Assembly (NCBI RefSeq): GCF_005502885.1
Contig: NZ_SCMR01000011.1
Location: 55,042 to 119,041 of the forward strand
Source: Microbacterium sp. 2FI
GTDB taxonomy: Bacteria > Actinomycetota > Actinomycetes > Actinomycetales > Microbacteriaceae
DNA length: 64,000 nt
Direction: 5' to 3'
Positions 44,536 through 52,412 of the stretch are shown in pieces (the stretch's first letter is position 1; every line of letters starts with the position of its first letter). Position numbers and translations under genes: made by a program. The notes below the pieces were generated by a model. The model searched no databases. It was not told the origin of the DNA and saw only the letters and a program-made list of their open reading frames with translations.

Positions 44536-45651
44536 ATGAGCACTGTCCGCCCCCCGTTCCGCATCGGGATCATCGGCACCGGCGGCATCGCGCACGCCCA
44601 TGCCGATGCGATCCGCGACCTGCATCCCCGTGCCGAGATCGTCGGCGTCGTCGACCTCGACCCCGATCGTGCCGCGCAGTTCGCCGCGGACTTCGGCGTC
44701 GGTGCGATCCACGTGACGGCAGACGAGCTGCTCGCGCGTGGCGACGTCGACCTCGTCTGCATCTGCACGCCGCCCGAGACCCACGCACCGCTCGCCGCCG
44801 CTGCCGCCCGGTCAGGCATCGCTTCGCTCGTCGAGAAGCCCACCGCGCTGAGCCTCGGCGAGCTCGACGAGCTCGCCCGAGCCGAGGCCGAGACCGGCGC
44901 CCCGATCCTCACGGTCTTCCAGCACCGGTTCGGCCCGGCCGCCCGGCACCTGCGATCGCTCGCCGAGAGCGGCGTGCTCGGGCGACCGCTCGTCGCCACG
45001 TGCGAGACGCTGTGGTTCCGCCCCGACGAGTACTTCGCGGTGCCGTGGCGCGGCCGCTGGGAGGTCGAGGGCGGCGGGCCCACGATGGGTCACGGCATCC
45101 ACCAGTTCGACCTCATGCTCGCGATCCTCGGCGACTGGACCGACGTGACGGCGTTCGCCGCGCGCCAGCTGCGACCGACCGATACCGAAGATGTCTCCCT
45201 CGCGCTCGTGCGCTTCGCGAACGGGGCGTTGGCGACCGTCGTCAACTCGCTCGTCTCGCCGCGCGAGACCTCGCGGCTGCGCTTCGATTTCGAGTACGCC
45301 TCGATCGAGGTCGAGCACCTGTACGGCTACACGAGCGCCGACTGGACGTTCACGCCGGCACCCGGCCACGAGCACCTCACTGCCGCATGGGAGCACCCGA
45401 ACGAGGCGGGCGCCACGAGCGGACACCGTGACCAGCTCGCGGCGATCCTCGACGCCTTCGAGCACGGCGAGGCGCCGGGCGTCGGCCTCGCCGAGGCGCG
45501 CCGCACGCTCGAGTTCGCCGCGGCGACGTATGCCTCGGCGTTCCGCAGTCGCATCGTCTCGGCGGGCGAGCTCATCGGCGACGATCCGTTCGTCGCGGGG
45601 ATGAGCGGCGGGATCGTGCCGTGGGCGCCCGTAAAGGCGGTGCTCGCATGA
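44536..45651 (+). CDS. Gfo/Idh/MocA family NAD(P)-dependent oxidoreductase
   Basis: A 371-residue dehydrogenase: nucleotide fold FRIGIIGTGGIAHAHADAI, VDLVCICTPPETHAPLA, the catalytic-lysine motif LVEKPTALS, and GGGPTMGHGIHQFDLMLAIL with the general-acid histidine. It oxidises a sugar or polyol. It overlaps the DUF6807 gene by ATGA and is the first gene under the LacI operators. The ribosome site is weak. Confidence 0.9.
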   Translation: MSTVRPPFRIGIIGTGGIAHAHADAIRDLHPRAEIVGVVDLDPDRAAQFAADFGVGAIHVTADELLARGDVDLVCICTPPETHAPLAAAAARSGIASLVEKPTALSLGELDELARAEAETGAPILTVFQHRFGPAARHLRSLAESGVLGRPLVATCETLWFRPDEYFAVPWRGRWEVEGGGPTMGHGIHQFDLMLAILGDWTDVTAFAARQLRPTDTEDVSLALVRFANGALATVVNSLVSPRETSRLRFDFEYASIEVEHLYGYTSADWTFTPAPGHEHLTAAWEHPNEAGATSGHRDQLAAILDAFEHGEAPGVGLAEARRTLEFAAATYASAFRSRIVSAGELIGDDPFVAGMSGGIVPWAPVKAVLA

Positions 45652-46568
45652 CGCGCCTTCAGGTCGTTCACACGCTGGATTCCCACGTCGCCGTCATCGA
45701 CGGCGAGGTCGAGCTGTTCCGGTACACCTATCGCCCCGACAGCCCCGTGCTCGAGTCGCCGAAGCCCTACCTGCATCCGATTCGCACGCGCTCCGGCCAC
45801 GTCGTGAGCCTCTACCGCCCGCACGATCACGTGTGGCACAAGGGCATCGCGTGGGCGCTCCCCGTGGTCGGCGACGAGAACTTCTGGGGTGGTCCGACGT
45901 ACGTGCACGGGCAGTTCTACGTGCAGCTGCCCAACAACGGCGAGCAGCGGCACGAGGGTCGCATCGAGCTCGCTTCCGATGGCGACACGGTCTCGATCGC
46001 GCACGATCTCACCTGGATCACCGAGTCGGGCGCGCACCTGTTCGACGAGCGACGCGAGCTGACGGCGCGTGCGCTCGACGACGACGCTTGGGTGCTCACG
46101 TTCATGACGGCGCTCACGAACGTGACGGACGCCGCGGTCGCGATCGGGTCGCCGACGACGCGGGGGCGTGAGAACGCCGGCTACGGCGGACTGTTCTGGC
46201 GCGGACCGCGGTCGTTCACCGGCGGCACGCTCGTCGCACCCGGTATCACGGGATCGGGCGACGACGTGCGCGGTCAGCGTCACGAGTGGATGGGCTTCGC
46301 GGGCCGGCACGACCACGTCGACGCGACGTCGCTCGTGCTCATGGTCGACAGCGCCGACAACCCGCACCACCCGCCGCAATGGTTCGCGCGCTCCGAGGAG
46401 TTCGCGGCGCTCAACCCGGCACCGTTCTTCAGCGAAGAGGTCGTGATCGATCCCGGCGCGACGACACGCTTCCGCTACGGGGTCGGGATCAGCGACGCGG
46501 ATGCCGGGGTTGCCGCAGGCCTCGCGAGCGCGGTGCGCGCGGTCCTCGAACAGGCGGCGCGGTCGTGA
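45648..46568 (+). CDS. DUF6807 family (PmoA-type) protein
   Basis: A 306-residue protein with LYRPHDHVWHKGIAWALPVV, GENAGYGGLFWRGPRSF-like and HEWMGFAGRHD blocks, which are typical of DUF6807 proteins labelled PmoA family. Despite the name it is not a methane monooxygenase. It lies with a Gfo/Idh dehydrogenase and a cupin, suggesting sugar-derivative catabolism. The histidine-rich motifs hint at metal or sugar binding. It starts in the stop of the oxidoreductase gene. Confidence 0.78.
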   Translation: MTRLQVVHTLDSHVAVIDGEVELFRYTYRPDSPVLESPKPYLHPIRTRSGHVVSLYRPHDHVWHKGIAWALPVVGDENFWGGPTYVHGQFYVQLPNNGEQRHEGRIELASDGDTVSIAHDLTWITESGAHLFDERRELTARALDDDAWVLTFMTALTNVTDAAVAIGSPTTRGRENAGYGGLFWRGPRSFTGGTLVAPGITGSGDDVRGQRHEWMGFAGRHDHVDATSLVLMVDSADNPHHPPQWFARSEEFAALNPAPFFSEEVVIDPGATTRFRYGVGISDADAGVAAGLASAVRAVLEQAARS

Positions 46569-47317
46569 CCGGTGCGGCCGTCTTCCCCGGCGGGACGAGC
46601 GTGACGATGCTCGAGGTGTATTCGGATGCCGCGCCCGACGGCATCCGCGGCGGATCACCGCACCTGCACCTCGTCTCGACCGAGAGTTATGTGGTCGTCG
46701 GCGGCGAGGGGGCACTGCAGACGATCGACCCGACGGGCTATCGCGAGACCCCGCTGTCGCCGGGCGCGGTCGTGTGGTTCACGCCCGGCACGATCCACCG
46801 CGCCGTCAACCTCGGCGGGCTCCGCGTGCTCGTGGTGATGAGCAACGCGGGCCTGCCGGAGGCGGGGGATGCCGTCATGACCTTCCCGCGCGAGACCGTC
46901 GCCGATCCCGCGCGGTACGCCGAGGCCGCGCTTCTGCCGCCGGCAGGGGAGCGCGAGCGCGCGCTGGCCGCCGCACGACGGCGCGACCTCGCCGTGGTCG
47001 GCTTCCTGGCCCTCCGCGACCGGATCGAGGCCGGGGACGGTGGTGCTCTCGACGAGTTCTACGCCGATGCCGCGCGCATCGTCGCGGGTCGTGCGGCCGC
47101 GTGGGAGGGCATCGTCCGATCGGGGCCGCTGCGCGACGCGGAAGCGGGACTCGCCATGGCGACGGCCGTCGCGGGCGGCTCGATCGCGCATCTCTCAGGC
47201 GCCGGCGTGCACCGCGCGCAGGCGTCGGGCGGCGACCTCGGATTCGGTATGTGCGGGCGCTTGCGCACCTACGACGTCGGGGGCGGCTACGCTGACGCCG
47301 ATGTCGACCACACCTGA
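46565..47317 (+). CDS. Cupin domain protein
   Basis: A 250-residue protein with a cupin barrel in the first 110 residues: SPHLHLVSTESYVVVGGEGA gives the HxH...E metal site, and PGAVVWFTPGTIHRAVN gives the second motif with its histidine. The C-terminal 130 residues are helical. It is likely an isomerase, dioxygenase or sensor for the LacI-controlled pathway. The GTG start overlaps the DUF6807 stop, and its end overlaps the following DUF202 gene by 17 bp. Confidence 0.78.
   Translation: MTGAAVFPGGTSVTMLEVYSDAAPDGIRGGSPHLHLVSTESYVVVGGEGALQTIDPTGYRETPLSPGAVVWFTPGTIHRAVNLGGLRVLVVMSNAGLPEAGDAVMTFPRETVADPARYAEAALLPPAGERERALAAARRRDLAVVGFLALRDRIEAGDGGALDEFYADAARIVAGRAAAWEGIVRSGPLRDAEAGLAMATAVAGGSIAHLSGAGVHRAQASGGDLGFGMCGRLRTYDVGGGYADADVDHT
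47288..47293 (+). promoter_or_regulatory. Leaderless-type -10 element TACGCT for the DUF202 pair
   Basis: TACGCT ends seven bases before the ATG at 47301 and lies inside the cupin gene. It would give the membrane protein pair its own transcript, independent of the LacI operon. Confidence 0.4.
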
Positions 47318-47684
47318 CGACGCGGCCCGCCGGCGATTCCCCGCCGCCGTCTACCGGCGCGGGGTCGAGCCCGACGCGCGCTTCTCGCTCGCGAACGAGC
47401 GCACATTCCTCGCGTGGATCCGCACGAGCCTCGCCCTCATCGCGGGCGGCGTCGCCCTCGAGGCGCTCGGCCTCGACATCCATCCCGCGTTCCGCCTCGC
47501 CGCGTCGCTCGTGCTGATCGTGACGGGCCTCGTCGCGGCGGTCCACAGCTGGCTCTCGTGGATGAAGTCCGAGCGGGCGCTGCGGCTCTCCCAGCCGCTG
47601 CCGGGGGCGTTCGTCGGCGCCACGCTCGCCGTCAGCGTGAGCGTGGTCGGGGTTCTCGTGGCCCTCGGGGTGCTGCTGAGATGA
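47301..47684 (+). CDS. YidH/DUF202 family membrane protein
   Basis: A 127-residue protein with the DUF202 opening FSLANERTFLAWIRTSLALI and three hydrophobic segments (about 38-57, 65-90 and 103-125). These inner membrane proteins have no known biochemical role. It overlaps the cupin gene and is followed by a second DUF202 gene (ATGA overlap). Confidence 0.87.
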   Translation: MSTTPDDAARRRFPAAVYRRGVEPDARFSLANERTFLAWIRTSLALIAGGVALEALGLDIHPAFRLAASLVLIVTGLVAAVHSWLSWMKSERALRLSQPLPGAFVGATLAVSVSVVGVLVALGVLLR

Positions 47685-48028
47685 GCGGGCCGCTCTACGA
47701 CGAGGGGCTCCAGCCCGAGCGCACCGAGCTCGCCTGGCGGCGCACCACCCTGTCGTTCGGTGTCGCGGCGCTCGTCGGCTTCCGACTGGTGTCGGAGGCC
47801 TTCGGCGATCCGTCGTGGTCGCTTCCGGTGCTCTTCGCGATCGTCGCCGCCGGCGCCTTGTGGATCGCAGTGCACCGCCGATACACGGCCACGAATGCCG
47901 CGCTGCTCGGCGACCGCGCGCACGAGCTGCCGTCGGGCGTTCTGCTGCTGACGGTCGCGGTGATGACCTTCCTCATCGCTCTCGGCGGCCTCGCCGCGAT
48001 CGTCACCCTCTTGCTGCAGAGGGCGTGA
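47681..48028 (+). CDS. DUF202 family membrane protein
   Basis: A 115-residue protein: LQPERTELAWRRTTLSFGVA is the DUF202 signature, followed by three hydrophobic segments. It starts within the stop of the other DUF202 gene. Such tandem pairs are common in actinobacteria and may form a heteromer. Its end overlaps the convergent glycosyltransferase gene by 26 bp. Confidence 0.86.
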   Translation: MSGPLYDEGLQPERTELAWRRTTLSFGVAALVGFRLVSEAFGDPSWSLPVLFAIVAAGALWIAVHRRYTATNAALLGDRAHELPSGVLLLTVAVMTFLIALGGLAAIVTLLLQRA

Positions 48029-49724
48029 CCGCGACGGTCGACGGTCGGCGGATGCCGACGACGCGGGGGCCCGCATCATCGCCGTACCGTGTGCCGAGTG
48101 CGACGACGCACACGGCGATCGCGATCGCCGTCAACGCGGGGTAGATCATCCCCTGCAGGGCGAAGACAGCGCCCCACGAGAGCTGGAAGATGACGAAGAA
48201 GATCTCGGTGACGACGTAGGGGCGGTGGATACGCACGCGCGACGCTGCGGGACTCTGACCCGGCTGCGCGGCTATGGACGCCGACTTCGGGGTGCGTTCG
48301 AACTCGCTGTGCAGGGATCCGAGCAGCCCTTCGGTGAATGCCGTGAACTGGTGGGGCAGCATCCCGGTGCTGATGATGACGTACGGGACGATCCGACCGA
48401 GCCGTCGCCAGGGGACACGACGTCGAGGACCCGCCGCGTACAGGTCGCGTGTCTCGATCGATGCGACCAGCGTGGCCCCGATGACCCAGACGACCGGCGG
48501 AAGCAGGTACAGCACGATGCCGACTCCGGCTCCCCAGGTGCCGAGCCAGAGTCCGGTGTGGATGAGCACGGGCAGCGTCATGATCCACAGCATCCAGGCC
48601 GGCCATTGCCACGGTATGCACATGTGGTAGAGCAGATGCGCCTTGCGCAGCGGCACATCGTCGTGTCGGGTGGCGAGCGTCCGCAGATGGAGACGCTGCA
48701 CCTGCGCCCAGCCCTGCGTCCACCGCTTCTGCTGTGCCTTGTAGGCGGTGTAGGTCGAGGGGAGCTCCGCGAGCGCGACGACATCCCGGACGAATGTGGT
48801 GCGGTAGCCGTGGAACAGGTGCCGAAAGCTCAGTTCGCAGTCCTCCACGAGGCTCGCTGCCCGCCAGCCTCCGGCGACCTCGATCGCCGACGCACGCCAC
48901 ACCCCGGCGGTGCCGGTGAAGTTCACGAACCCCCATCGCGCCGAGCGCCACGACATCTGCACGGTGTGGTGATCATCGACCCACAGCGCCTGGGCGCGTG
49001 TGAGAGCGGATTCGTCCTCGTTGAGGTGACCCCACTGCGCCTGCACGAGCGCGAGCGATTCGTCCGCGGTTCCATCGCCCCGATAGAAGTGCGGCACCGT
49101 CTTCGCGAGGAAGTCGGGCGTCGGGAGGAAGTCGGCATCGAAGATCGCGATGAACTCCGCGTCGGTTCTCCGGCGTCCCGCTTCGAGTGCGCCGGCCTTG
49201 TAGCCCTGTCGCACTTCGCGGCGGAGGATGCTGATCTCCACCCCGCGTTCCCGGCGGGCGCGCTCGCAGGCGGCATCCACGATCGCGCGGGCGACGGGAT
49301 CCGTCGAGTCGTCGAGGACCTGCACCTCGAGTCGGTGCGCGGGCCACTGCAGTCGGGCGACCGCCGAGATCACGCGGGACGCGACGGCGTCTTCGTTGAA
49401 CATCGGCAGCTGAACGCAGACCGTCGGCACATCGTTCGGCAGCCGGCCCGGGGCTGCGGCTCGCCGGCCGCGCCAGAAGTAGCCGACCCGTTCGACGGTG
49501 CCGGCGCTCAGGAACACGACGATGACGACGAACGGCAGATGCGTGAATGCGGTGACCGCCCACCACGCCGGTGTGCCCGATGCGGGCACGTCGAGCGCAC
49601 CGGCAGCGGCGGCGATCGAGATCAGCGCGAACACAGATCCCGCCACTGCGCCGGGCAGCCACCAGCGGGCGGGTGCGACAGTGCGCACGGCGACGGATGT
49701 CGTCGCGACATGGGTCGTGTGCAT
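48003..49724 (-). CDS. Processive glycosyltransferase family 2 membrane protein (cellulose-synthase/glucomannan-like)
   Basis: A 573-residue enzyme with two N-terminal membrane segments, then the GT-A domain: VQLPMFNEDAVASRVISAV, LDDSTD, the metal-site FDADF, VEDCELSFR and QQKRW (QxxRW). About four C-terminal membrane segments form the channel half. It polymerises a sugar nucleotide into a beta-linked polysaccharide or glycolipid headgroup and extrudes it. No PilZ-like domain is seen. ATG 49724 has GGAG five bases upstream; the longer frame upstream is not needed. The 200-bp leader contains three hairpins. Confidence 0.87.
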   Translation of the reverse strand: MHTTHVATTSVAVRTVAPARWWLPGAVAGSVFALISIAAAAGALDVPASGTPAWWAVTAFTHLPFVVIVVFLSAGTVERVGYFWRGRRAAAPGRLPNDVPTVCVQLPMFNEDAVASRVISAVARLQWPAHRLEVQVLDDSTDPVARAIVDAACERARRERGVEISILRREVRQGYKAGALEAGRRRTDAEFIAIFDADFLPTPDFLAKTVPHFYRGDGTADESLALVQAQWGHLNEDESALTRAQALWVDDHHTVQMSWRSARWGFVNFTGTAGVWRASAIEVAGGWRAASLVEDCELSFRHLFHGYRTTFVRDVVALAELPSTYTAYKAQQKRWTQGWAQVQRLHLRTLATRHDDVPLRKAHLLYHMCIPWQWPAWMLWIMTLPVLIHTGLWLGTWGAGVGIVLYLLPPVVWVIGATLVASIETRDLYAAGPRRRVPWRRLGRIVPYVIISTGMLPHQFTAFTEGLLGSLHSEFERTPKSASIAAQPGQSPAASRVRIHRPYVVTEIFFVIFQLSWGAVFALQGMIYPALTAIAIAVCVVALGTRYGDDAGPRVVGIRRPSTVAVTPSAARG

Positions 49725-49747
49725 GGGGGCTCCGTCCGGGGTCAGTC

Positions 49748-49836
49748 CGAACGGTGTGTTCGCGACCGTGCCCACGACGCTAGGCACCCCGATGACGACC
49801 GCGGCTAAGCCCTCGATGAGGGACTCCTTAGCCGTC
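49748..49836 (-). ncRNA. Hairpin-rich 5' leader of the glycosyltransferase gene (structured RNA candidate)
   Basis: Three dyads lie in the 203-bp gap before the ROK gene. (1) 49802-49834: CGGCTAAG pairs with CTTAGCCG, and inside it CCCTC-gat-GAGGG, with a 4-base bulge. (2) GTGCC (49768-49772) with GGCAC (49783-49787). (3) CGAAC-ggtgt-GTTCG (49748-49762). Read as glycosyltransferase leader RNA they would be consecutive hairpins. No known riboswitch class was recognised; the structures could equally be a regulator site. Confidence 0.3.
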
Positions 49837-49927
49837 GCAGATCGCCGCACGCCGCCGACCGCGGAACAGCGAGAAGATGGAGGGGCGGGTGGCGACACCC
49901 GAGCCTTCTGTAGGAGACCCGGAGACC

Positions 49928-50854
49928 ATGGAACAGCTGCTCGCGCTCGCCGTCGACCTCGGCGGCACCAAGGTCGAGAGCGCCCTCGTCGACGCCGACG
50001 GTCGTATCGTCGCGGGCTCACGCTTCCGCCTGGCGACCGGCCCCGGCATCACGCCGGATCTGCTGCGCGATGCGATCGACGGGGTGGTGGGCGAGACGCT
50101 CGTCGGACTCGGCGCCGGCAGTGCGCTGATCGGCGCGGGTGTGGCCTCGGCCGGGCCGGTCGACTTCCGCACCGGAGAGATCTCACCGGTGAACATGCGG
50201 CAGCTCGGCGCGGGGTTCCCGCTCGTGCGCGCCGTCGCCGATGCACTCGGCCCGATCTCGGTGGCCGTCTCGCTCGGGCACGACGGTGGGTGCATCGCGA
50301 TCGCCGAGAGCTGGCTCGGAGCGACGCGTGACGCCCGTACGTCGCTGTCGTTCGTCGTCTCGACCGGCATCGGAGGCGGCATCGTGCACGAGGGCGCGCT
50401 CATGCGCGGCGCGACCGGCAACGCCGGTCACCTCGGCCAGATGCGCGTCGGACCGACGCAATGGATGCTGGAGGAGCTCGCCTCGGGACCGGCGAGCGTG
50501 CGGTGGGCTGCGGCGAACGGCTGGTTGGGGCGCACCGGCGAGGACCTCTCCCGCGATGCGGCGGCCGGAGACGCCGTCGCTCGGCAGGCGATCGAGCGCT
50601 CGGCCCGCACGATCGGCCAGGCGCTCGCCGACATCGCCGCCCTCATCGACCTCGACGCGATCGCCGTCGGCGGCGGCTTCGCGAAGTCGGCGCCCGACTA
50701 CATCGACCTCGTCGACGACGCCTTCCGCTCGGCCGTCGTCTTCCCGCACCTCCGCGGGATCGCGATCTCGCCGTCGGCACTCGGCGACGACGGTCCGCTC
50801 ATCGGCGCCGCGGCGTTGGTGTGGCGTGCGCCCTCTGCTCGACCCCCGCGCTGA
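49928..50854 (+). CDS. ROK family protein (sugar kinase type)
   Basis: A 308-residue protein with the phosphate-binding LAVDLGGTKVESALVD, SLGHDGGCIAIAESWLG in place of the catalytic NDANAAALGE block, and VVSTGIGGGIVHEGAL. The usual ROK zinc motif CxCGxxGCxE is absent; that stretch reads GNAGHLGQMRVGPTQWMLEE. The catalytic aspartate is H-D rather than N-D. It may be a kinase with unusual metal independence or a non-catalytic sensor. GGAG precedes the ATG. It is divergent from the glycosyltransferase. Confidence 0.82.
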   Translation: MEQLLALAVDLGGTKVESALVDADGRIVAGSRFRLATGPGITPDLLRDAIDGVVGETLVGLGAGSALIGAGVASAGPVDFRTGEISPVNMRQLGAGFPLVRAVADALGPISVAVSLGHDGGCIAIAESWLGATRDARTSLSFVVSTGIGGGIVHEGALMRGATGNAGHLGQMRVGPTQWMLEELASGPASVRWAAANGWLGRTGEDLSRDAAAGDAVARQAIERSARTIGQALADIAALIDLDAIAVGGGFAKSAPDYIDLVDDAFRSAVVFPHLRGIAISPSALGDDGPLIGAAALVWRAPSARPPR

Positions 50855-50862
50855 AACGGTCC

Positions 50863-50915
50863 AGACTTCACGAATGGCGGGTTGCAGCATCCGTTGCCCG
50901 ACATTTCTGAAGTCT
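50863..50915. repeat. Long imperfect inverted repeat after the ROK gene
   Basis: AGACTTCA (50863-50870) and TGAAGTCT (50908-50915) are perfect 8-bp arms. Pairing can continue inward through AATG and CGGG with three mismatches. It lies 8 bp past the ROK stop, where it may end transcription. It may also be a copy of a dispersed intergenic repeat. The rest of this 117-bp gap holds only the esterase -10. Confidence 0.5.
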
Positions 50916-50959
50916 CGTCCCAACTCGCGGGCGTGGGCCGAGGCCGCGGCGCGCCCACA

Positions 50960-50965
50960 TAGGCT
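50960..50965 (+). promoter_or_regulatory. Leaderless-type -10 element TAGGCT for the esterase gene
   Basis: TAGGCT ends six bases before the GTG at 50972. A GTG at 50966 directly abuts the hexamer and is therefore unlikely to be the start. Confidence 0.5.
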
Positions 50966-50971
50966 GTGCCT

Positions 50972-51898
50972 GTGACTGCGCCGATGAGCCTTCAAGAGGT
51001 CGACCCCGCCCTTCACCGGGCACTCCGGTTCACGCCCGACCTCAACCTCGAGAGCCGACTGTCGCTGTGGCTCATCGCCCGTGCGAGCCGTCTCGCGCCC
51101 GGCGCACGCGTCGAGGGTGTCGACCGCCGCGTGGTCAAGCGCGACGGCGTCAGCGTGCGCGTGTACATCCCCGAGCAGACCACGGGCGCCGCTCTGCTCT
51201 GGATCCACGGCGGCGGCCTCGTGCTCGGCGCCGCGAAGATGGATGACCGCTTCTGCGGCGAGAGCGCCCGCGACCTCGGCGTCGTGGTGGTGTCGGTCGA
51301 CTACCGAGTCGCGCCCCAGCATCCGTTCCCCGCCGCCCACGACGACGCCTACGCGGCGTGGCAGTGGCTCGAGCGCAATGCGGCCGACCTCGGCGTCGAC
51401 CGGGGGCGGATCGCCGTCGGCGGACAGAGCGCGGGCGGCGGACTCGCGGCGGCCCTCGTTCAGCGCCTCCACGACGAGGGGACGGATGCTGCCGCACAAG
51501 TGCTGCTGTGCCCGATGCTCGACGACCGCACCGCCGCCGATCGATCGCTCGACGCACGGGCGCATCTCATCTGGAACAACCGGTCGAACCTCGTCGGGTG
51601 GACGTCATACCTCGGCGGGCCGCCGGGAGATGAGCACGTCCCGCCGTACGCGGTTCCGGCGCGGCGCGAAGATCTCGCGGGCCTCCCGCCGACGTGGATC
51701 TACGCGTCCGATCTCGAGCTGTTCCACGACGAGGACGTCGACTACGCCCGTCGCCTGGAAGCTGCGGGAGTGGACACGACCCTCGAGGTGGTCGCCGGGG
51801 CGGTGCACGGCTTCGAGGCGTGGGCACCCGACACCCATCTCGCCCGCGACCTCACCGGCCGCGCGCGGGCGTGGCTGGGCGAGCAGCTCGCGCGCTGA
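50972..51898 (+). CDS. Alpha/beta hydrolase, hormone-sensitive-lipase-like esterase
   Basis: A 308-residue esterase with the oxyanion motif HGGGLVLG, the nucleophile elbow GQSAGGG (GDSAGG type) near 155, the partner VSVDYRVAPQHPFPAAHDD, the acid in ASDLELFHDEDVDYA and the histidine in GAVHGFEAW. This is family IV (HSL). It cleaves short acyl esters in the cytoplasm. It is monocistronic, ending 16 bp from a convergent gene. Confidence 0.92.
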   Translation: MTAPMSLQEVDPALHRALRFTPDLNLESRLSLWLIARASRLAPGARVEGVDRRVVKRDGVSVRVYIPEQTTGAALLWIHGGGLVLGAAKMDDRFCGESARDLGVVVVSVDYRVAPQHPFPAAHDDAYAAWQWLERNAADLGVDRGRIAVGGQSAGGGLAAALVQRLHDEGTDAAAQVLLCPMLDDRTAADRSLDARAHLIWNNRSNLVGWTSYLGGPPGDEHVPPYAVPARREDLAGLPPTWIYASDLELFHDEDVDYARRLEAAGVDTTLEVVAGAVHGFEAWAPDTHLARDLTGRARAWLGEQLAR

Positions 51899-51914
51899 GC
51901 GCGTCGCGCCGGGG

Positions 51915-52412
51915 TCAGATTCCGTTCATGCTGGCGGCGATGATCCCCACGCACGGACCGATGACCACGATCCACGTCGCCGCTGACACGATCAGGATGC
52001 CGGTGGCGAAGCGACGCCACGTACGGGAGAACATGAGTGCGCCGGCGATCACGGGTATTGCGATGAACGGCCAGATCCATCCCCAGATGCTCCCGATCGT
52101 GCCGAGCAAGGTGATCATGAGGATGATCCCGATGAAGTGGAGCCCGCACCCGGTGCCCACTCCGGCCCAGATCCCGGGACGTGTTTCCTTCACCGGGGCG
52201 GCGCCTTCGTCGCCCGGCGGCAGCGGCGGCTCGGGCTGCAGCGACGGCCGCGGCTGCGCCTCCACGGGTTCAGGCGCCGGCGGAATCGGCGGCGGCGCCC
52301 CGTAGGGCGACTCCGGCTCGGCCGGCGGCGGGGCCGGGGCGGCGGGCTCTTCGGGCCCGGCAGGTTCTTCGGGCTCGGCGGGCTGCTCGGGCTGCTCAGA
52401 CGGTCTGTCCAT
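51915..52412 (-). CDS. Proline-rich membrane protein of unknown function
   Basis: A 165-residue protein. The first 75 residues are a Pro/Glu/Ala low-complexity tail (repeated PEEPAxP, PPAEPE). Three hydrophobic segments follow (about 87-106, 110-127 and 138-160), with GIWAGVGTGCGLHFIGIILM leading the first. I recognise no family. GGAAGG six to seven bases upstream supports the ATG, and the gene overlaps the end of the Lgt-like gene by 17 bp. It is the last gene of the radical SAM operon. The tail may bind a partner or span the envelope. Confidence 0.7.
   Translation of the reverse strand: MDRPSEQPEQPAEPEEPAGPEEPAAPAPPPAEPESPYGAPPPIPPAPEPVEAQPRPSLQPEPPLPPGDEGAAPVKETRPGIWAGVGTGCGLHFIGIILMITLLGTIGSIWGWIWPFIAIPVIAGALMFSRTWRRFATGILIVSAATWIVVIGPCVGIIAASMNGI

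Noticed and set aside
49725..49927. Known riboswitch (c-di-GMP or ydaO/c-di-AMP type) before the glycosyltransferase
   Set aside because: None of the conserved core sequences of those classes could be found; only simple hairpins are visible.
52190..52410. GC-rich low-complexity DNA as a tandem repeat array
   Set aside because: It is the coding sequence of the Pro/Glu/Ala-rich N-terminal tail of the membrane protein and shows no regular DNA period.
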